This document shows positions 43,653 through 52,671 of a stretch of DNA of 64,000 nucleotides, piece after piece. Location of the stretch: NCBI RefSeq assembly GCF_001267885.1, contig NZ_CP012382.1, positions 8,239,941 to 8,303,940 of the forward strand, in the 5' to 3' direction. Each line of letters opens with the position of its first letter. The first letter of the stretch is position 1. Position numbers and translations under genes: made by a program. Under the pieces are notes generated by a model, which did no database searches, was not told the origin of the DNA, and saw nothing but the letters and a program-made list of their open reading frames with translations. The DNA comes from Streptomyces ambofaciens ATCC 23877 (GTDB taxonomy: Bacteria; Actinomycetota; Actinomycetes; Streptomycetales; Streptomycetaceae).

Positions 43653-44498
43653 GTGAGCAGAGCAGATCTGGCCGACTTCCTGCGCCGCCGACGGGAAGCG
43701 CTGCGCCCGGCCCAGATGCCGGCCACAGCTGTCCACCCACCCGGCCTGCGTGCCCGGCGTACCCCCGGGCTGCGGCGGGAAGAGGTGGCCGCCCTGGCCG
43801 GGGTGTCCACGAGCTACTACGAGCGACTGGAGCAGGCCCGCGCGCCGCGTCCGTCGCCGCAGGTGCTGTCCGCACTGGGCACGGCACTGCGCCTCACCGA
43901 CACAGAGCGTGAGCACCTGGCACGGCTGGCCGGGCAGATCCCGCCCAGTACGGAAGCCGATCGCGCGCCGGTGCCTGCCGATGCGCACCGACTGCTGCAT
44001 CGGCTCGGGCCGATTCCCGCCTATGTGGTGAACGACCTGGAGGACATCGTGGCCTGGAACGCTGCGGCGGCCGCGTTGATCATCGACTTCGCGCAGTTGT
44101 CCGTCCACGAGCGCAACACCGTGCGCCTCGCCATCCGGTTGAGCGGCACCCTCTGCTCGGCCCCTGCCGGCGCGGAAGGCGACTTCGCCCGGCAGTCCGC
44201 CGCCCACCTGCGCGCGGCCGGCGCCCGCCACCCGGCGGACCGTGCGCTGGGCGAGCTGGTCAACGAGTACGCCGCACACAACCCGGACTTCGTCGCCGGC
44301 TGGCGCAGCCACGACGTGCACCCCCGGCCGACCCTGCGCAAACGCCTGCAGCATCCCGAAGTCGGCGAGCTGGAACTGGACCGTCAGACCCTGCTCATGC
44401 CCGGCACCAGCCTGCGGCTGGTGCTCTACACCGCAGATCCCGGCAGCCCGAGCGCCACCGCACTGGCCAAGCTAGGTCCTTTCGACGCGGCACCGTGA
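43653..44498 (+). CDS. XRE-family regulator with MmyB-like ligand domain
   Basis: A 281-residue regulator. Residues 1-80 hold a helix-turn-helix: LADFLRRRREALRP, RRTPGLRREEVAALAGVSTS, YYERLEQARAPRPS. The rest is an MmyB-like PAS-type domain (YVVNDLEDIVAWNAAAAALI, later HPEVGELELDRQTLLMPGT and LVLYTADPGSPS), which in relatives binds a fatty acid. GTG 43653 is the family-consistent start. These regulators typically control a divergent oxidoreductase gene, here SnoaL-NmrA. Confidence 0.9.
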   Translation: MSRADLADFLRRRREALRPAQMPATAVHPPGLRARRTPGLRREEVAALAGVSTSYYERLEQARAPRPSPQVLSALGTALRLTDTEREHLARLAGQIPPSTEADRAPVPADAHRLLHRLGPIPAYVVNDLEDIVAWNAAAAALIIDFAQLSVHERNTVRLAIRLSGTLCSAPAGAEGDFARQSAAHLRAAGARHPADRALGELVNEYAAHNPDFVAGWRSHDVHPRPTLRKRLQHPEVGELELDRQTLLMPGTSLRLVLYTADPGSPSATALAKLGPFDAAP

Positions 44499-44863
44499 CC
44501 GCTGGCCCGGGCCAGGTGGGGCGGCAAGGCCCCTGTCCACGAACGCTCGGGAGCCCCAGCCCAGCGGCTGGCAGAGCTGGCAGACCTCTCCGCGGCGGCA
44601 GCGTCCCGGACGACTTCCTCGCCGCGATGGACGACTACAAGGACCGCCACCCGGAGCCGGTCGTCCCAGTGATCAAGGCCACGGTCAAGGCGACCTGGGC
44701 AAGCTCCGGCGAGCGGACCCGGGGCGAGGGCCGGAAACCCGGGCAGCCGTGGCGCGCCTGGCCCGGCCCACCGCATCAGGTTCTTCCCGCCGCACCAGCG
44801 TGCTGCCGTCCGCGGTCACCGGGGGAGTGCGAGCGCTTGGCGTTGGCGGATCTCGGCGGGCTG
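44499..44863. other. Probable gene relic, no intact gene
   Basis: On the plus strand the frames read SAPAQRLAELADLSAAAA-like and then PDDFLAAMDDYKDRHPEPVV followed by PVIKATVKATWASSGERTRG, which looks like real protein sequence split by a frameshift near 44600. I cannot name the family. Confidence 0.4.
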
Positions 44864-45574
44864 TCAGGGCTCTCGCGTCCCCCGCGGGCCGTCCAGCGCG
44901 TGGGCCCAGGCCAGCAGTTCGGGAGCGTCCAGCGCCGGTAACCACCCGTCGGCCCGGGCGGCGCCGTCGCCCTGTGGCCGGGGGCCGACGCCCAGGACCC
45001 GCAGGCCGGCCCGGCGGGCCGCTTCCACACCGGTCAGGGAGTCCTCCACGGCCAGTGCCCGGTGCGGGTGGACGCCGCAGAGCCGGGCCGCCACGGCGTA
45101 CACGTCGGGGTGCGGCTTGGGGCGCACGCGGTCCCCGGTGTCGGGGACGACGAGGTGCTGGAAGTGCGCGAGCAGCCCGGCCCGTTCCAGGCTGCCTTCG
45201 ACCACGACTCTCGGGCAGTTGCTGGCCACCGCCAGCGGCAGGCGGTCGGAGAGCAGCCGTACGAGCCGCACCGCACCCGGCATCGTCACCGGTTCGTCGG
45301 TGACCAGTGCCAGGAAGTGGTCGAGAAGCGCGGCCGTCAGGTCCTCGGTCAGTTCGGGTTTGTGCACGGACTGCGCCATGAGCCGGCCGCAGTCCTCGTA
45401 GTGCAGGCCAAGGGCCTGCTCCGCGAACCCGGGCGGCGGCTGGAGCCCGTGCTCCCGAAAGGCCCGGCTGCGAGCCTCCTGCCAATGGCGTTCGCTGTCC
45501 ATCAGGGTGCCGTCGCAGTCGAAGACGACGGCTTCGGGCGACCAGTCGAGCAGACCGCGGTCCGAGGTGGTCAC
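44864..45574 (-). CDS. HAD-family phosphatase (beta-phosphoglucomutase-like)
   Basis: A 236-residue HAD hydrolase. Motif I is VVFDCDGTLMDSE with the DxD nucleophile pair, the helical cap follows (residues 30-95), motif II is ASNCPR, motif III is RPKPHPDVY and motif IV is VEDSLTGVEAARRAG. Subclass I cap and VEDS motif suggest a sugar-phosphate phosphatase or mutase. GTG 45574 is chosen because GGGAGG lies six bases ahead; GTG 45595 is in frame upstream. No operon partner. Confidence 0.88.
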   Translation of the reverse strand: MTTSDRGLLDWSPEAVVFDCDGTLMDSERHWQEARSRAFREHGLQPPPGFAEQALGLHYEDCGRLMAQSVHKPELTEDLTAALLDHFLALVTDEPVTMPGAVRLVRLLSDRLPLAVASNCPRVVVEGSLERAGLLAHFQHLVVPDTGDRVRPKPHPDVYAVAARLCGVHPHRALAVEDSLTGVEAARRAGLRVLGVGPRPQGDGAARADGWLPALDAPELLAWAHALDGPRGTREP

Positions 45575-45972
45575 TGGAGCCTCCCATGCCTTCACGTGTA
45601 CGCATGCGGCCTTTCCGTAGCCATAAGGGGAAACGGAAAGATAGCTTCCGCTACGTTATTTTCGTCCAGGCAAATCGGGCAATAACCCTTTTTGGTGACT
45701 CGACGGGTGTCGGAAACAGGCGTATGGCCGGGTGGCGGCGACAACCGTGACACAGCCGCCGAGACCGTCAATACCGCTATCTCGCCCATCAGTTGACACA
45801 CGCCCTAGGCCGCGCCCACCCCGGAGCCCCTTGCGCCCATTACCACTCGCAAGTGTTCGCCTTCGAAAGAACTGCGTAATTGCCCCACCAAAGTGCCTCT
45901 TTGGGCTCCGGGCGTACGCTGGCGCACTAAATTCGTGGCCAACATGAGAACAGAGCGAGGGCGGATGGAACG
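45575..45972. other. Long AT-richer intergenic region
   Basis: About 400 bases between divergent HAD and ScbR-like genes, clearly AT-richer than the rest of the window (for example 45640-45700 and 45860-45950). It should contain both promoters and possibly the autoregulatory site of the ScbR-like regulator. A short minus-strand frame ending at 45592 (containing CPICLDENN) is not convincing. Confidence 0.5.
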
Positions 45973-46584
45973 TTGCAAGAACGGGCGAAGGCAACCCGCA
46001 GATCACTGCTGGAAGCGGCCGCCCAACTATTCGCTGAACAGGGATACGCGGCCACCAGCGTCAACGACATAAGTGCAAGATCGGGCCGGACCAGCGGCGC
46101 GGTCTACTTCCACTACACCGGCAAGGAGGGCATCGCCCTCGCCGTCGTCGAAGACCGGTTCGCCACCTGGTCCCAGCTCGCTGCACCCTACGAAGACGAG
46201 ACAGTCCCCCCGCTCGAACGGCTCGTTGCCCTCAGCTATGCAATCGCCCACGACCTCGCCCAGGACCCCGTGACACGCGCCGGCGCCCGCCTGTGGGCCG
46301 AACGCACCGTCATGACGGCTCCCGTACCCGACCCCTTCGCGCTGTGGACCGCCGCCGCCACGCGACTGCTCGCACAGGCCCGCCTAGCAGGACATCTCAA
46401 CGAGCGCGTCCGCCCCGCCCGCACAGCCCGGACCCTGGTGCGCGCGTTCTTCGGCCTGTGCACCCTCACCGACGCCCTCGAGGGTACGAACGCCCTCGAC
46501 GACCGCCTGACCGACTGGTGGCACCTGACCCTGCCCTCCCTCCGGCCGCAACCGCCCCGCGGGAACCTCCCGGCAGCCCTGTGA
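45973..46584 (+). CDS. ScbR-like TetR-family regulator
   Basis: A 203-residue TetR-family protein. The N-terminal helix-turn-helix starts QERAKATRRSLLEAAAQLFA, EQGYAATSVNDISARSGRTS and GAVYFHYTGKEGIA, which matches gamma-butyrolactone receptors (ScbR/ArpA group). The C-terminal ligand domain has LWAERTVMTAPVPDPF and WWHLTLPSL. Such receptors repress antibiotic and developmental genes until they bind a butyrolactone. TTG 45973 follows GAGGGCGGA. No butyrolactone synthase (ScbA/AfsA) is adjacent, so it may be an orphan or pseudo-receptor. Confidence 0.85.
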   Translation: MQERAKATRRSLLEAAAQLFAEQGYAATSVNDISARSGRTSGAVYFHYTGKEGIALAVVEDRFATWSQLAAPYEDETVPPLERLVALSYAIAHDLAQDPVTRAGARLWAERTVMTAPVPDPFALWTAAATRLLAQARLAGHLNERVRPARTARTLVRAFFGLCTLTDALEGTNALDDRLTDWWHLTLPSLRPQPPRGNLPAAL

Positions 46585-46617
46585 CGCACCCGTGCAAGGC
46601 ATGGCAGGATCGCGGCC

Positions 46618-47487
46618 ATGTCCCTCAGCGTTCCCCGCCTCTGGATCGGCTCGACCGAGATCATCGCCCTCGCCGACGGCGAGGGCCCGTTCTTCTCCCC
46701 GCGCGCCGAGGCCTTCCCCGAGGCCACGGCCGCTCAGTGGGCCGAGGCCGACCGCTACGACCCGGGCGCGGTCGACACCGAGGGCCGCTGGCAACTCCAG
46801 TTCCGCGCGTACGCGATCCGCGGCGACAGGGGTCTCACCGTCGTGGACGCCGGGATCGGTCCGGCGGACAGCCCGGCCGGCTCGTGGGCGCCCGTGCCCG
46901 GTGCGCTCCCCGAGTCGCTCGCCGCCGCGGGCATCGACCCGGCCGAAGTCGACACCGTGGTGCTCACACATCTGCACACCGACCACGTCGGGTGGGCGGT
47001 CGTGACCGAGGCGGCCGTCCCATCAGCGGGCGGCGCGGTGGGCGGCGCCCCTGCGCCTGGCAGTGCGACCAGCGGCCGTCGGCCCTATTTCCCGAACGCC
47101 GAATACCTGCTCCAGCGGGCCGAGTTCGACGCCCTCGACGCGCTCAACCCGCAGCTTCGCGAGACCCTAACCGACCCGCTCGCGGCGGCCGGTCGGCTCC
47201 GGCTCCTCGACGGGGACACGCCGCTGCGCGCCGGGCGCGCGGTTGCCACGCCCGGGCACACGCCCGGGCACCAGAGTGTGCTGGTCGCCGACGGGCGCGA
47301 GCTGGCGCTCGTCACCGGCGACCTCCTGGTGCACGCGCTCCAGCTGCTCCACCCCGAGCTCGCCTACTCGCACGAGACCGACCCTGAGGCGGCCAGGCAC
47401 TCAAGGGAGCGCATGCTCGGCCGCGAAACCGCCACCACGCTGCACCTGGCGACGCCGCATTTGACGGAGCCGTTCATCTCGGCGTGA
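46618..47487 (+). CDS. MBL-fold metallo-hydrolase
   Basis: A 289-residue metallo-beta-lactamase-fold protein. The zinc motif is VVLTHLHTDHVGWAV, followed by GHTPGHQS and VTGDLLVH; the last His is in LHLATPHL. The N-terminal IIALADGEGPFF and TVVDAGIGP strands fit AHL lactonase-like or quorum-quenching and hydrolytic subgroups. It lies 33 bases after the ScbR-like gene on the same strand, so both may be cotranscribed. Hydrolysis of a lactone signal is possible but not shown. Confidence 0.88.
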   Translation: MSLSVPRLWIGSTEIIALADGEGPFFSPRAEAFPEATAAQWAEADRYDPGAVDTEGRWQLQFRAYAIRGDRGLTVVDAGIGPADSPAGSWAPVPGALPESLAAAGIDPAEVDTVVLTHLHTDHVGWAVVTEAAVPSAGGAVGGAPAPGSATSGRRPYFPNAEYLLQRAEFDALDALNPQLRETLTDPLAAAGRLRLLDGDTPLRAGRAVATPGHTPGHQSVLVADGRELALVTGDLLVHALQLLHPELAYSHETDPEAARHSRERMLGRETATTLHLATPHLTEPFISA

Positions 47488-47516
47488 TCGCGGTCGTCCG
47501 AGCCGTTCGGCGCGGG

Positions 47517-47700
47517 TCAGCCCGCGAGGGCATGCAGACGCTCCAATTTCTCGGCGGTCTCGTCGTCGACGGGACTGAAAACCGTGAGGCGGCAGCTGCC
47601 TCCGGACTGGAGCCACATCCGGTCCGCCTGCAGGCGCAGCACGCCCGCTCCGGGCTTCGCATCTGATGCGAGATTCTCGCGCTCGATGCGACCTACGGAG
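47517..47700 (-). pseudogene. C-terminal relic of a regulator-like gene
   Basis: The minus strand reads PGAGVLRLQADRMWLQSGGS then CRLTVFSPVDDETAEKLERL and HALAG with a stop at 47517. It looks like the end of an MmyB-type XRE regulator. The rest was replaced by the integrase fragment that starts at 47705. Confidence 0.45.
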
Positions 47701-47704
47701 CGTG

Positions 47705-48466
47705 ATGAAATTGGCGGCCAAGGATGGGTTGGCACCGGGGGCCGTGCGGCTGCATCTGGCCCACGGGGTACCGCTGTTGCGGCCGGAGGAGCAGGTCCTC
47801 GAGGCGATGTTGGACGGCTGGCGCAACCAGCAGCTGGCGCGGAACCTCGCGCTGTCCACCATCAACGGTCGGGAGCGGAAGGTGCGGGCGTTCGCCGCGC
47901 ACGCGGATGCCTTTCCGTGGAGCTGGTCCTCGATGCTGGCGGACGAGTGGTTTGGTGACTTGCGGGCGGTCCGTGGCTGCGTCCGCTCGACGCTGCGCGG
48001 CTACCAGGTGGCGGCGCGTCTGTTCTGCGATTACGCCACCGACCCGGCCTACGGCTGGGCGGCTGAGTGTGAGCGCCGCTTCGGCACCCATCCGATCCAG
48101 GTGGGTCACGAGTGGAATACCGCCGTGCACATGCAGGAGTGCGAGACCGAGGCCCCGAAACGGGCCCTCACCCGAGATGAGTTACAGGCGTTCTTCGACC
48201 ACGCCGACGACGAGGTGAGCCGGGTCCGCGGACGCGGCCGCAAGGGATGGCTGCCCGCTTTCCGCGACGCGATGCTCCTCAAGACTGCGTACGCCTACGG
48301 GTTGCGGCGCAACGAGACGCGGATGCTGGACACGGCCGACTTCGGCCGCAACCCGTCGGCCTGGCCCGGCGAGACGCCCTTGACGCCGGTATCCGTCTGC
48401 GGGACGGTCAGTGCGCCGCGCCCGGCTCCCGCCTCGGATACCGTGTCCCTCTACGGGGTGCCATAA
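47705..48466 (+). pseudogene. Truncated tyrosine recombinase/integrase
   Basis: About 210 codons of a Streptomyces integrase: the SAM-like N-terminal domain (LLRPEEQVLEAMLDGWRNQQ, LARNLALSTINGRERKVRAF) and the start of the catalytic domain with the first Arg (YAYGLRRNETRMLDTADFGR). It then breaks off into unrelated sequence, so the Lys, His-x-x-Arg and Tyr residues are missing and it cannot recombine DNA. One Leu of DELQAFF is a TTA codon (48182-48184). Confidence 0.8.
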
Positions 48467-48501
48467 CGGATGTGACGCCCCCCACCGGAGGTCGTCAGCG
48501 T

Positions 48502-48894
48502 ATGAGTTCAAAGCGCAGCAAGAATCCAGCCCTGCCCGTACTTGACGACGCATTCCGACTCGCGTCGGTCAAGGACGCCGAGGAGTCCACCCGTGACTTG
48601 GCCGCGCGGCTGGCCACCACCGAGCTGCGCCGCGTTTCCCACCCGGGCCGGGTCACCTGGGAGCCCACCGATCAGGCCGAGCCCGTGCCGGTCCCGCCGA
48701 CGGTGGTCGACGGTGACGGGGACCTGTGGCTGCGGGACCGGGGCACTGGCACCTGGACCATGCCCGAGTTCAACCCGAAGGAGTTCCCGGCCCGCTGTGG
48801 CGAGGTGCTGACGTGGAACGAGCTTGCCCGCGAGTTCGGCCCGCTGACCGCACTGGCCGACGACCGCCGCATCGGCGGCGGCAGGCGTCGCTGA
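48502..48894 (+). CDS. Conserved protein of unknown function near the integrase scar
   Basis: A 130-residue protein starting MSSKRSKNPALPVLDDAFRL, with a helical N-terminal half and a beta-like part (VVDGDGDLWLRDRGTGTWTM, PEFNPKEFPARCGEVLTWNE). GGAGG lies 11 bases before the ATG. No family named. Confidence 0.5.
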   Translation: MSSKRSKNPALPVLDDAFRLASVKDAEESTRDLAARLATTELRRVSHPGRVTWEPTDQAEPVPVPPTVVDGDGDLWLRDRGTGTWTMPEFNPKEFPARCGEVLTWNELAREFGPLTALADDRRIGGGRRR

Positions 48895-49269
48895 CCGCGC
48901 AGCTCTGGGATGACCGCGCCCCTGAAGCGCCCTTTACGGGTAGTTGGGAGCTCCAGCTCACCGCCGAGCTCGACGATGGCGGCGAGCAGGTGAGCGTGGT
49001 GGTGGCGTGCGACGACCTCGGTGGACCAGCCGGGTAGCGGTCGGCCTTCAGTTGCCGTGGTGAACGCGCGGCCCAGCTCGCCGATCGACTGCTGCCAGTC
49101 GGCCAACTACCCGACCAGGCCGCACACCAGCTCATCGACGGCGGCCGCCGGGCCGGGGATCGAAGGCCCGCGCCTTCGTCCCGAGCGCCTGGACCCGCTC
49201 GGAGAGACCGACCAGTCCCGTGCCGTTGCCGACGGCCGGCTCGGACTGCGGTTGGCGGTCTGGTCGGCT
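48895..49269. other. Junction region, no gene recognised
   Basis: About 375 bases at the right end of the IS5-type relic. A minus-strand frame reads RHHHAHLLAAIVELGGELEL, which looks protein-like but cannot be placed. Confidence 0.35.
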
Positions 49270-50106
49270 TTCTCCGGGATGACGCCCCGGATCCGGCGTC
49301 GGCGCAGGTAGGCGCGGTTGGCGCGGGAGGAGTACGCCTTGTCGCCGGCGATCGCGTCCGGGCGGGCGCGGCGCCGGCCCGCCAGACCGCGGACCCTGAT
49401 CTGCTCGACGACCGGGATGAAGCGGGGACTGTCGGCGGCCTGCCCGGGCGTGAGGATGAAGGACAACGGCCGACAGCGGTGTTCGGCCGCAAGGTGGGCC
49501 TTGGTGGTCAGCCCGCCGCCCAAGCGCCCCAGCTCGGCCGCGCGAAGCCGGGCCCTGCGGCGGCGGCGCACGCGGCGGCGTTCCTCGTGAGTCGCGTCGT
49601 CCGTCTCGTCGGCCGGGTTGGGCACCGCCAATAACGGTTCGTTTTGCCCCTTTGGTGAAGCCCCTTTTGCTCCGCGACGGCCTTCTCCAGGTTCCGCGGC
49701 AACTCCGGGTCGACGACCATCCCGGCCGCGTGGTGGTGCGCGCGGGCTACCGTGGAGTCCACGCTGACCAGGCTGAGGTCGACCTGCCCTCGCGTTGCGG
49801 CCTCGGCGATCATCCCGTCCATCAATGCCTGGAAGGTTCAGCCGCCGCCCACAGCTGGAACCGACCGTAGACGGTCGACCAGGATCCGTAGCGCTCAGGG
49901 ACGTCCCGCCACGGCCTCCCAGTCCGGTACCGCCACATCACCGCATCGAAGTGTCGGCGCAGGTCAGGGATTGGCCCGCGCTCACCCAGCGGCAAGAACG
50001 GCTCCCCCAACTCCCATTCGGCATCGCTCAGATCACCACGCGTCACACCACCGTTCTACCGGGCCGCGATCGCCCGGCGTCGGCGACCTGAACTCGGAAC
50101 AGTCCC
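49270..50106 (-). mobile_element. IS5-family insertion sequence, decayed
   Basis: The minus strand encodes an IS5 transposase in three frames: MTRGDLSDAEWELGEPFLPL and MWRYRTGRPWRDVPERYGSW, then VDLSLVSVDSTVARAHHHAA (first Asp), then LGGGLTTKAHLAAEHRCRPL, SFILTPGQAADSPRF and DAIAGDKAYSSRANRAYL (second Asp). It stops after VIPEKADQTANR, so the catalytic Glu and the 3' end are missing. The putative left terminal repeat is at 50085-50106. Confidence 0.8.
50085..50106. repeat. Probable IS terminal repeat, copy 1
   Basis: A 22-bp sequence, GA-C-CTGAACTC-G-GAACAGTCCC. It also occurs at 50975-50996 in the same orientation with two differences. This copy lies 39 bases upstream of the IS5 transposase start. 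Confidence 0.65.
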
Positions 50107-50234
50107 AGTGGCTACCCGTGGCAATCGCTCGTGGTCCTTGGCCAAGCGACCTGCTCCTATGGTGAATCCTGCGTCTGTTGCGTAAGGTTCATTGCGCACT
50201 ATCACCTATTACCATTCAGGCGGGGCGGGCGGCG

Positions 50235-50888
50235 ATGCCGGACACCAGGATCAGTGAACTTGTGCGGATGTGGATCAACGGCTGGGTCGTCTCCCGCGGC
50301 AGCTCGGACCCGGTCGACGAGCCGTGGGGGTGGACGATCGACGTCGGGCAGCCCAAACACGTTGCCCGACACGTGCTGCCGGAGCCCTCCGAGGCCGATG
50401 TGCGCAAGATCGTCGCCGGGACGAGCGCGCCCGGGACGTGGCTGAAGCTGTTCGCCGAGCATCAGGCGGTCCTGCCCTGGGTCGGGCCGGGCTGGCGGCG
50501 CGACAGCCCCGGTTTTCTGATGACCTGCCATCTAGTGCCAGAGCGCCATGAGGTGCCGGCCGGTTACACGCTCACCAGTTGGACCCGGGGCGGCGTCAGC
50601 CGAGTACTGGTCCGCACGCGCGCCGGGCACTTCGCCGCCCGTGGACAGATCGCCCAGGCAGGCGCCCATGTCGTGGTCGACCAGGTCGAGACCGCCGCCG
50701 AGCACCGGCGCAAGGGCCTCGGCGGCCTGGTGATGCGCACGCTGCAGAGCGCCGCGTACGAGACCGGCGCAAAGACTGGCCTCCTGGTCGGCACGCCCGA
50801 GGGTCGGGCGCTTTACTCCTCACTGGGCTGGACCATGCGCTCCCCGATGACGAGCCTCTGGTACGAGCCATCGGATGCTGCCCAGTGA
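50235..50888 (+). CDS. GNAT-family N-acetyltransferase
   Basis: A 217-residue protein. The C-terminal 100 residues form a GNAT domain with VVVDQVETAAEHRRKGLGGL, the acetyl-CoA loop being HRRKGLGG, then VMRTLQSAAYETGAKTGLLV and LYSSLGW. The N-terminal half is a variable beta-rich part with WVVSRGSSDPVDEPWGWTID. ATG 50235 is taken; upstream frame is not protein-like. It lies between two IS terminal repeats and may have moved with them. Confidence 0.85.
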   Translation: MPDTRISELVRMWINGWVVSRGSSDPVDEPWGWTIDVGQPKHVARHVLPEPSEADVRKIVAGTSAPGTWLKLFAEHQAVLPWVGPGWRRDSPGFLMTCHLVPERHEVPAGYTLTSWTRGGVSRVLVRTRAGHFAARGQIAQAGAHVVVDQVETAAEHRRKGLGGLVMRTLQSAAYETGAKTGLLVGTPEGRALYSSLGWTMRSPMTSLWYEPSDAAQ

Positions 50889-50974
50889 CCTGAAGATGAC
50901 ACCACTGGCCCACCTCGCCGGACTCCACCTACGCGGTGCCATCCCGTGGCTCCGCAGCCTCCAACCCACCACGT

Positions 50975-50996
50975 GATCTGAACTCAGAACAGTCCC
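50975..50996. repeat. Probable IS terminal repeat, copy 2
   Basis: GA-T-CTGAACTC-A-GAACAGTCCC. Just upstream on the plus strand a short frame (THLAGLHLRG-like, ending LRSLQPTT at 50976) looks like the end of a transposase and its stop overlaps the repeat. Confidence 0.6.
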
Positions 50997-51081
50997 TAGC
51001 CCTGGAGCGCGGCCGTAACTGACGCGGAGACGCCGTGCGCCTCCGCGTCAGTCCCTCCCCCTCGAAAGGACGCACCACCTG

Positions 51082-51546
51082 ATGTGGCCTTCGGTCATCG
51101 CCGTACTCGGAACCCTCGCCGGCGCCCTGACGGCAGGACTCCTCCAACACCGCACAGCACGCACGGACCGCGCAGAACAGCGCGCCGACAGCCACCGCCA
51201 GGACCAGCTCGCCGCCGTCACCGAGTTCGCGGCCGCTCTGGACGCACACCGGTCGGCCATGTTCCACCGCGAACGGCTGGCACTGAACGAGGCCGACAGC
51301 GAGCAGCAACTGGGAGCCCAGACCAAGAGCAACGACACCCGGGCGGCCATCACCGCGCCGCACATCCGCCTCCAGGTCCTGCTCCCCGAGCTGGCCGGTG
51401 CCGCCCAGCAGGCCGCAGACGCCACGTACGCGCTGCGCCATGCCACCGACCGCCCCGTGCTGGACGCCCGCCGACAGGCAGCCAAGGAAGCCACCGGAAG
51501 CTTCATCTCCGAGGCCGCCACGCTGCTGAAGCCCAGCCCCCGCTGA
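51082..51546 (+). CDS. KilB-like membrane protein of Streptomyces conjugative elements
   Basis: A 154-residue protein with one N-terminal membrane helix (VIAVLGTLAGALTAGLLQHR) and a long Ala-rich coiled coil (EQRADSHRQDQLAAVTEFAA and so on). This layout and the TAGLLQHRTAR start match KilB-like proteins of pSAM2-type and other integrative plasmids. It is probably a leftover of the element to which the integrase fragment belonged. No transfer genes (tra, spd) remain nearby. Confidence 0.6.
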   Translation: MWPSVIAVLGTLAGALTAGLLQHRTARTDRAEQRADSHRQDQLAAVTEFAAALDAHRSAMFHRERLALNEADSEQQLGAQTKSNDTRAAITAPHIRLQVLLPELAGAAQQAADATYALRHATDRPVLDARRQAAKEATGSFISEAATLLKPSPR

Positions 51547-52671
51547 GTACCTGCTTTCACTCTTGAGTGGCACGTGAGCATCGAGGCCACCGTGCTCCCG
51601 TTCCTCTCGCAGGCGCCTGTCATCCTGGGCCGGTGCATGTTGGTCGAACAGGCTGGCGTGGAGGGGTGCGCTTGAGCTGGGCCGTCTTGTTTGGATGGCA
51701 CATCACCGAGGTCCCGGAACTCAAGATCCCCTTCCCCGGGGTGTGGGAGATCTCCTACCACGCCCGCTCGGCAACCAGCGGGACGCCGGGTGGGGCTCGC
51801 GCGAGCCCCACACCGTTGGCCCTCGCTGGGGACTTCGGATCCTTCGTCGAGGGCCTTACTTCCGCCAGCGATTTCGACTGAAGCGCCACCGCGAGACATT
51901 CGGCTGACCTCGCGAGCAGCAGGACAGTTCCCGCCCACGTCACGGCAAGGCGAACGTTGCCTGATGCGGCACTGGCTTCCGTGGGTGTTGCGCGACACGC
52001 GACGACAAACGGTGACGCGTTCTCTCAGGTTGCACCTGAACGATGGAAGGCGAAGAACGCTCCGGTCCGTATCGCGTTCGGGCCTCGCCGGTGCTCGCGG
52101 CTTCTTCCAGCAGGGCGGCCATCGCCGGGTGGTAGCCGAGCTGCGGTGCGGCGGGCCCGGGGGTGAGCGCGGTGTGCATCCCGGCCCACGGCTGTGGCGG
52201 TTCGGACCGCACGAAGCGCCGTGGGCCGAACGGCGGGGCCACGTAGGGGGTCCTCAGGAACGCCGCCACCTGGCCTTTCCGCTGCCCGCGGAGGGTGCTG
52301 CCAGGGTGGGAACGGTGACGTGCGTGGGGCCTTGCACCGTGATTTTGTCCGGTCAGCCTGTCCGGCCGCCCTGGGCGCGGACAAGTCGTTTTCGCACGGC
52401 CGACGCCGGCTGGACAACTCGCACCGGACTGGCCCGGTCTGTCGTGCTCCGGACGGCCGGCGGCCCTCCGCCATCCGGTTCCGCCCTCGCCGGCCCGTCC
52501 GGAACCGCGTCATCGGGGTGAGTGGATGGCCGGATGCAGGGTGAGGAGGACGCGTGGGGTGCCGCTCGCCCACGCCGTCGAGGTGGGCACTGCGATTCGG
52601 CCGCCGTGTAGCGGGTCAGCCGGCACTGACAGCGGCCGGGGCCGTGCGGGCGGGCGGTCCGCCGCGCGAGG
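51547..52671. other. No confident gene
   Basis: About 1.1 kb. A plus-strand frame ending at 51881 (TPLALAGDFGSFVEGLTSAS) and a minus-strand frame starting at 52269 (MAAFLRTPYVAPPFGPRRFV) have some protein-like character but neither can be placed in a family. The region may be degraded mobile DNA. Confidence 0.4.

Noticed and set aside
45592-45801. Minus-strand frame containing CPICLDENNVAEA, possibly a small peptide gene
   Set aside because: It lies in an AT-richer promoter region, lacks a ribosome-binding site and has poor codon bias.
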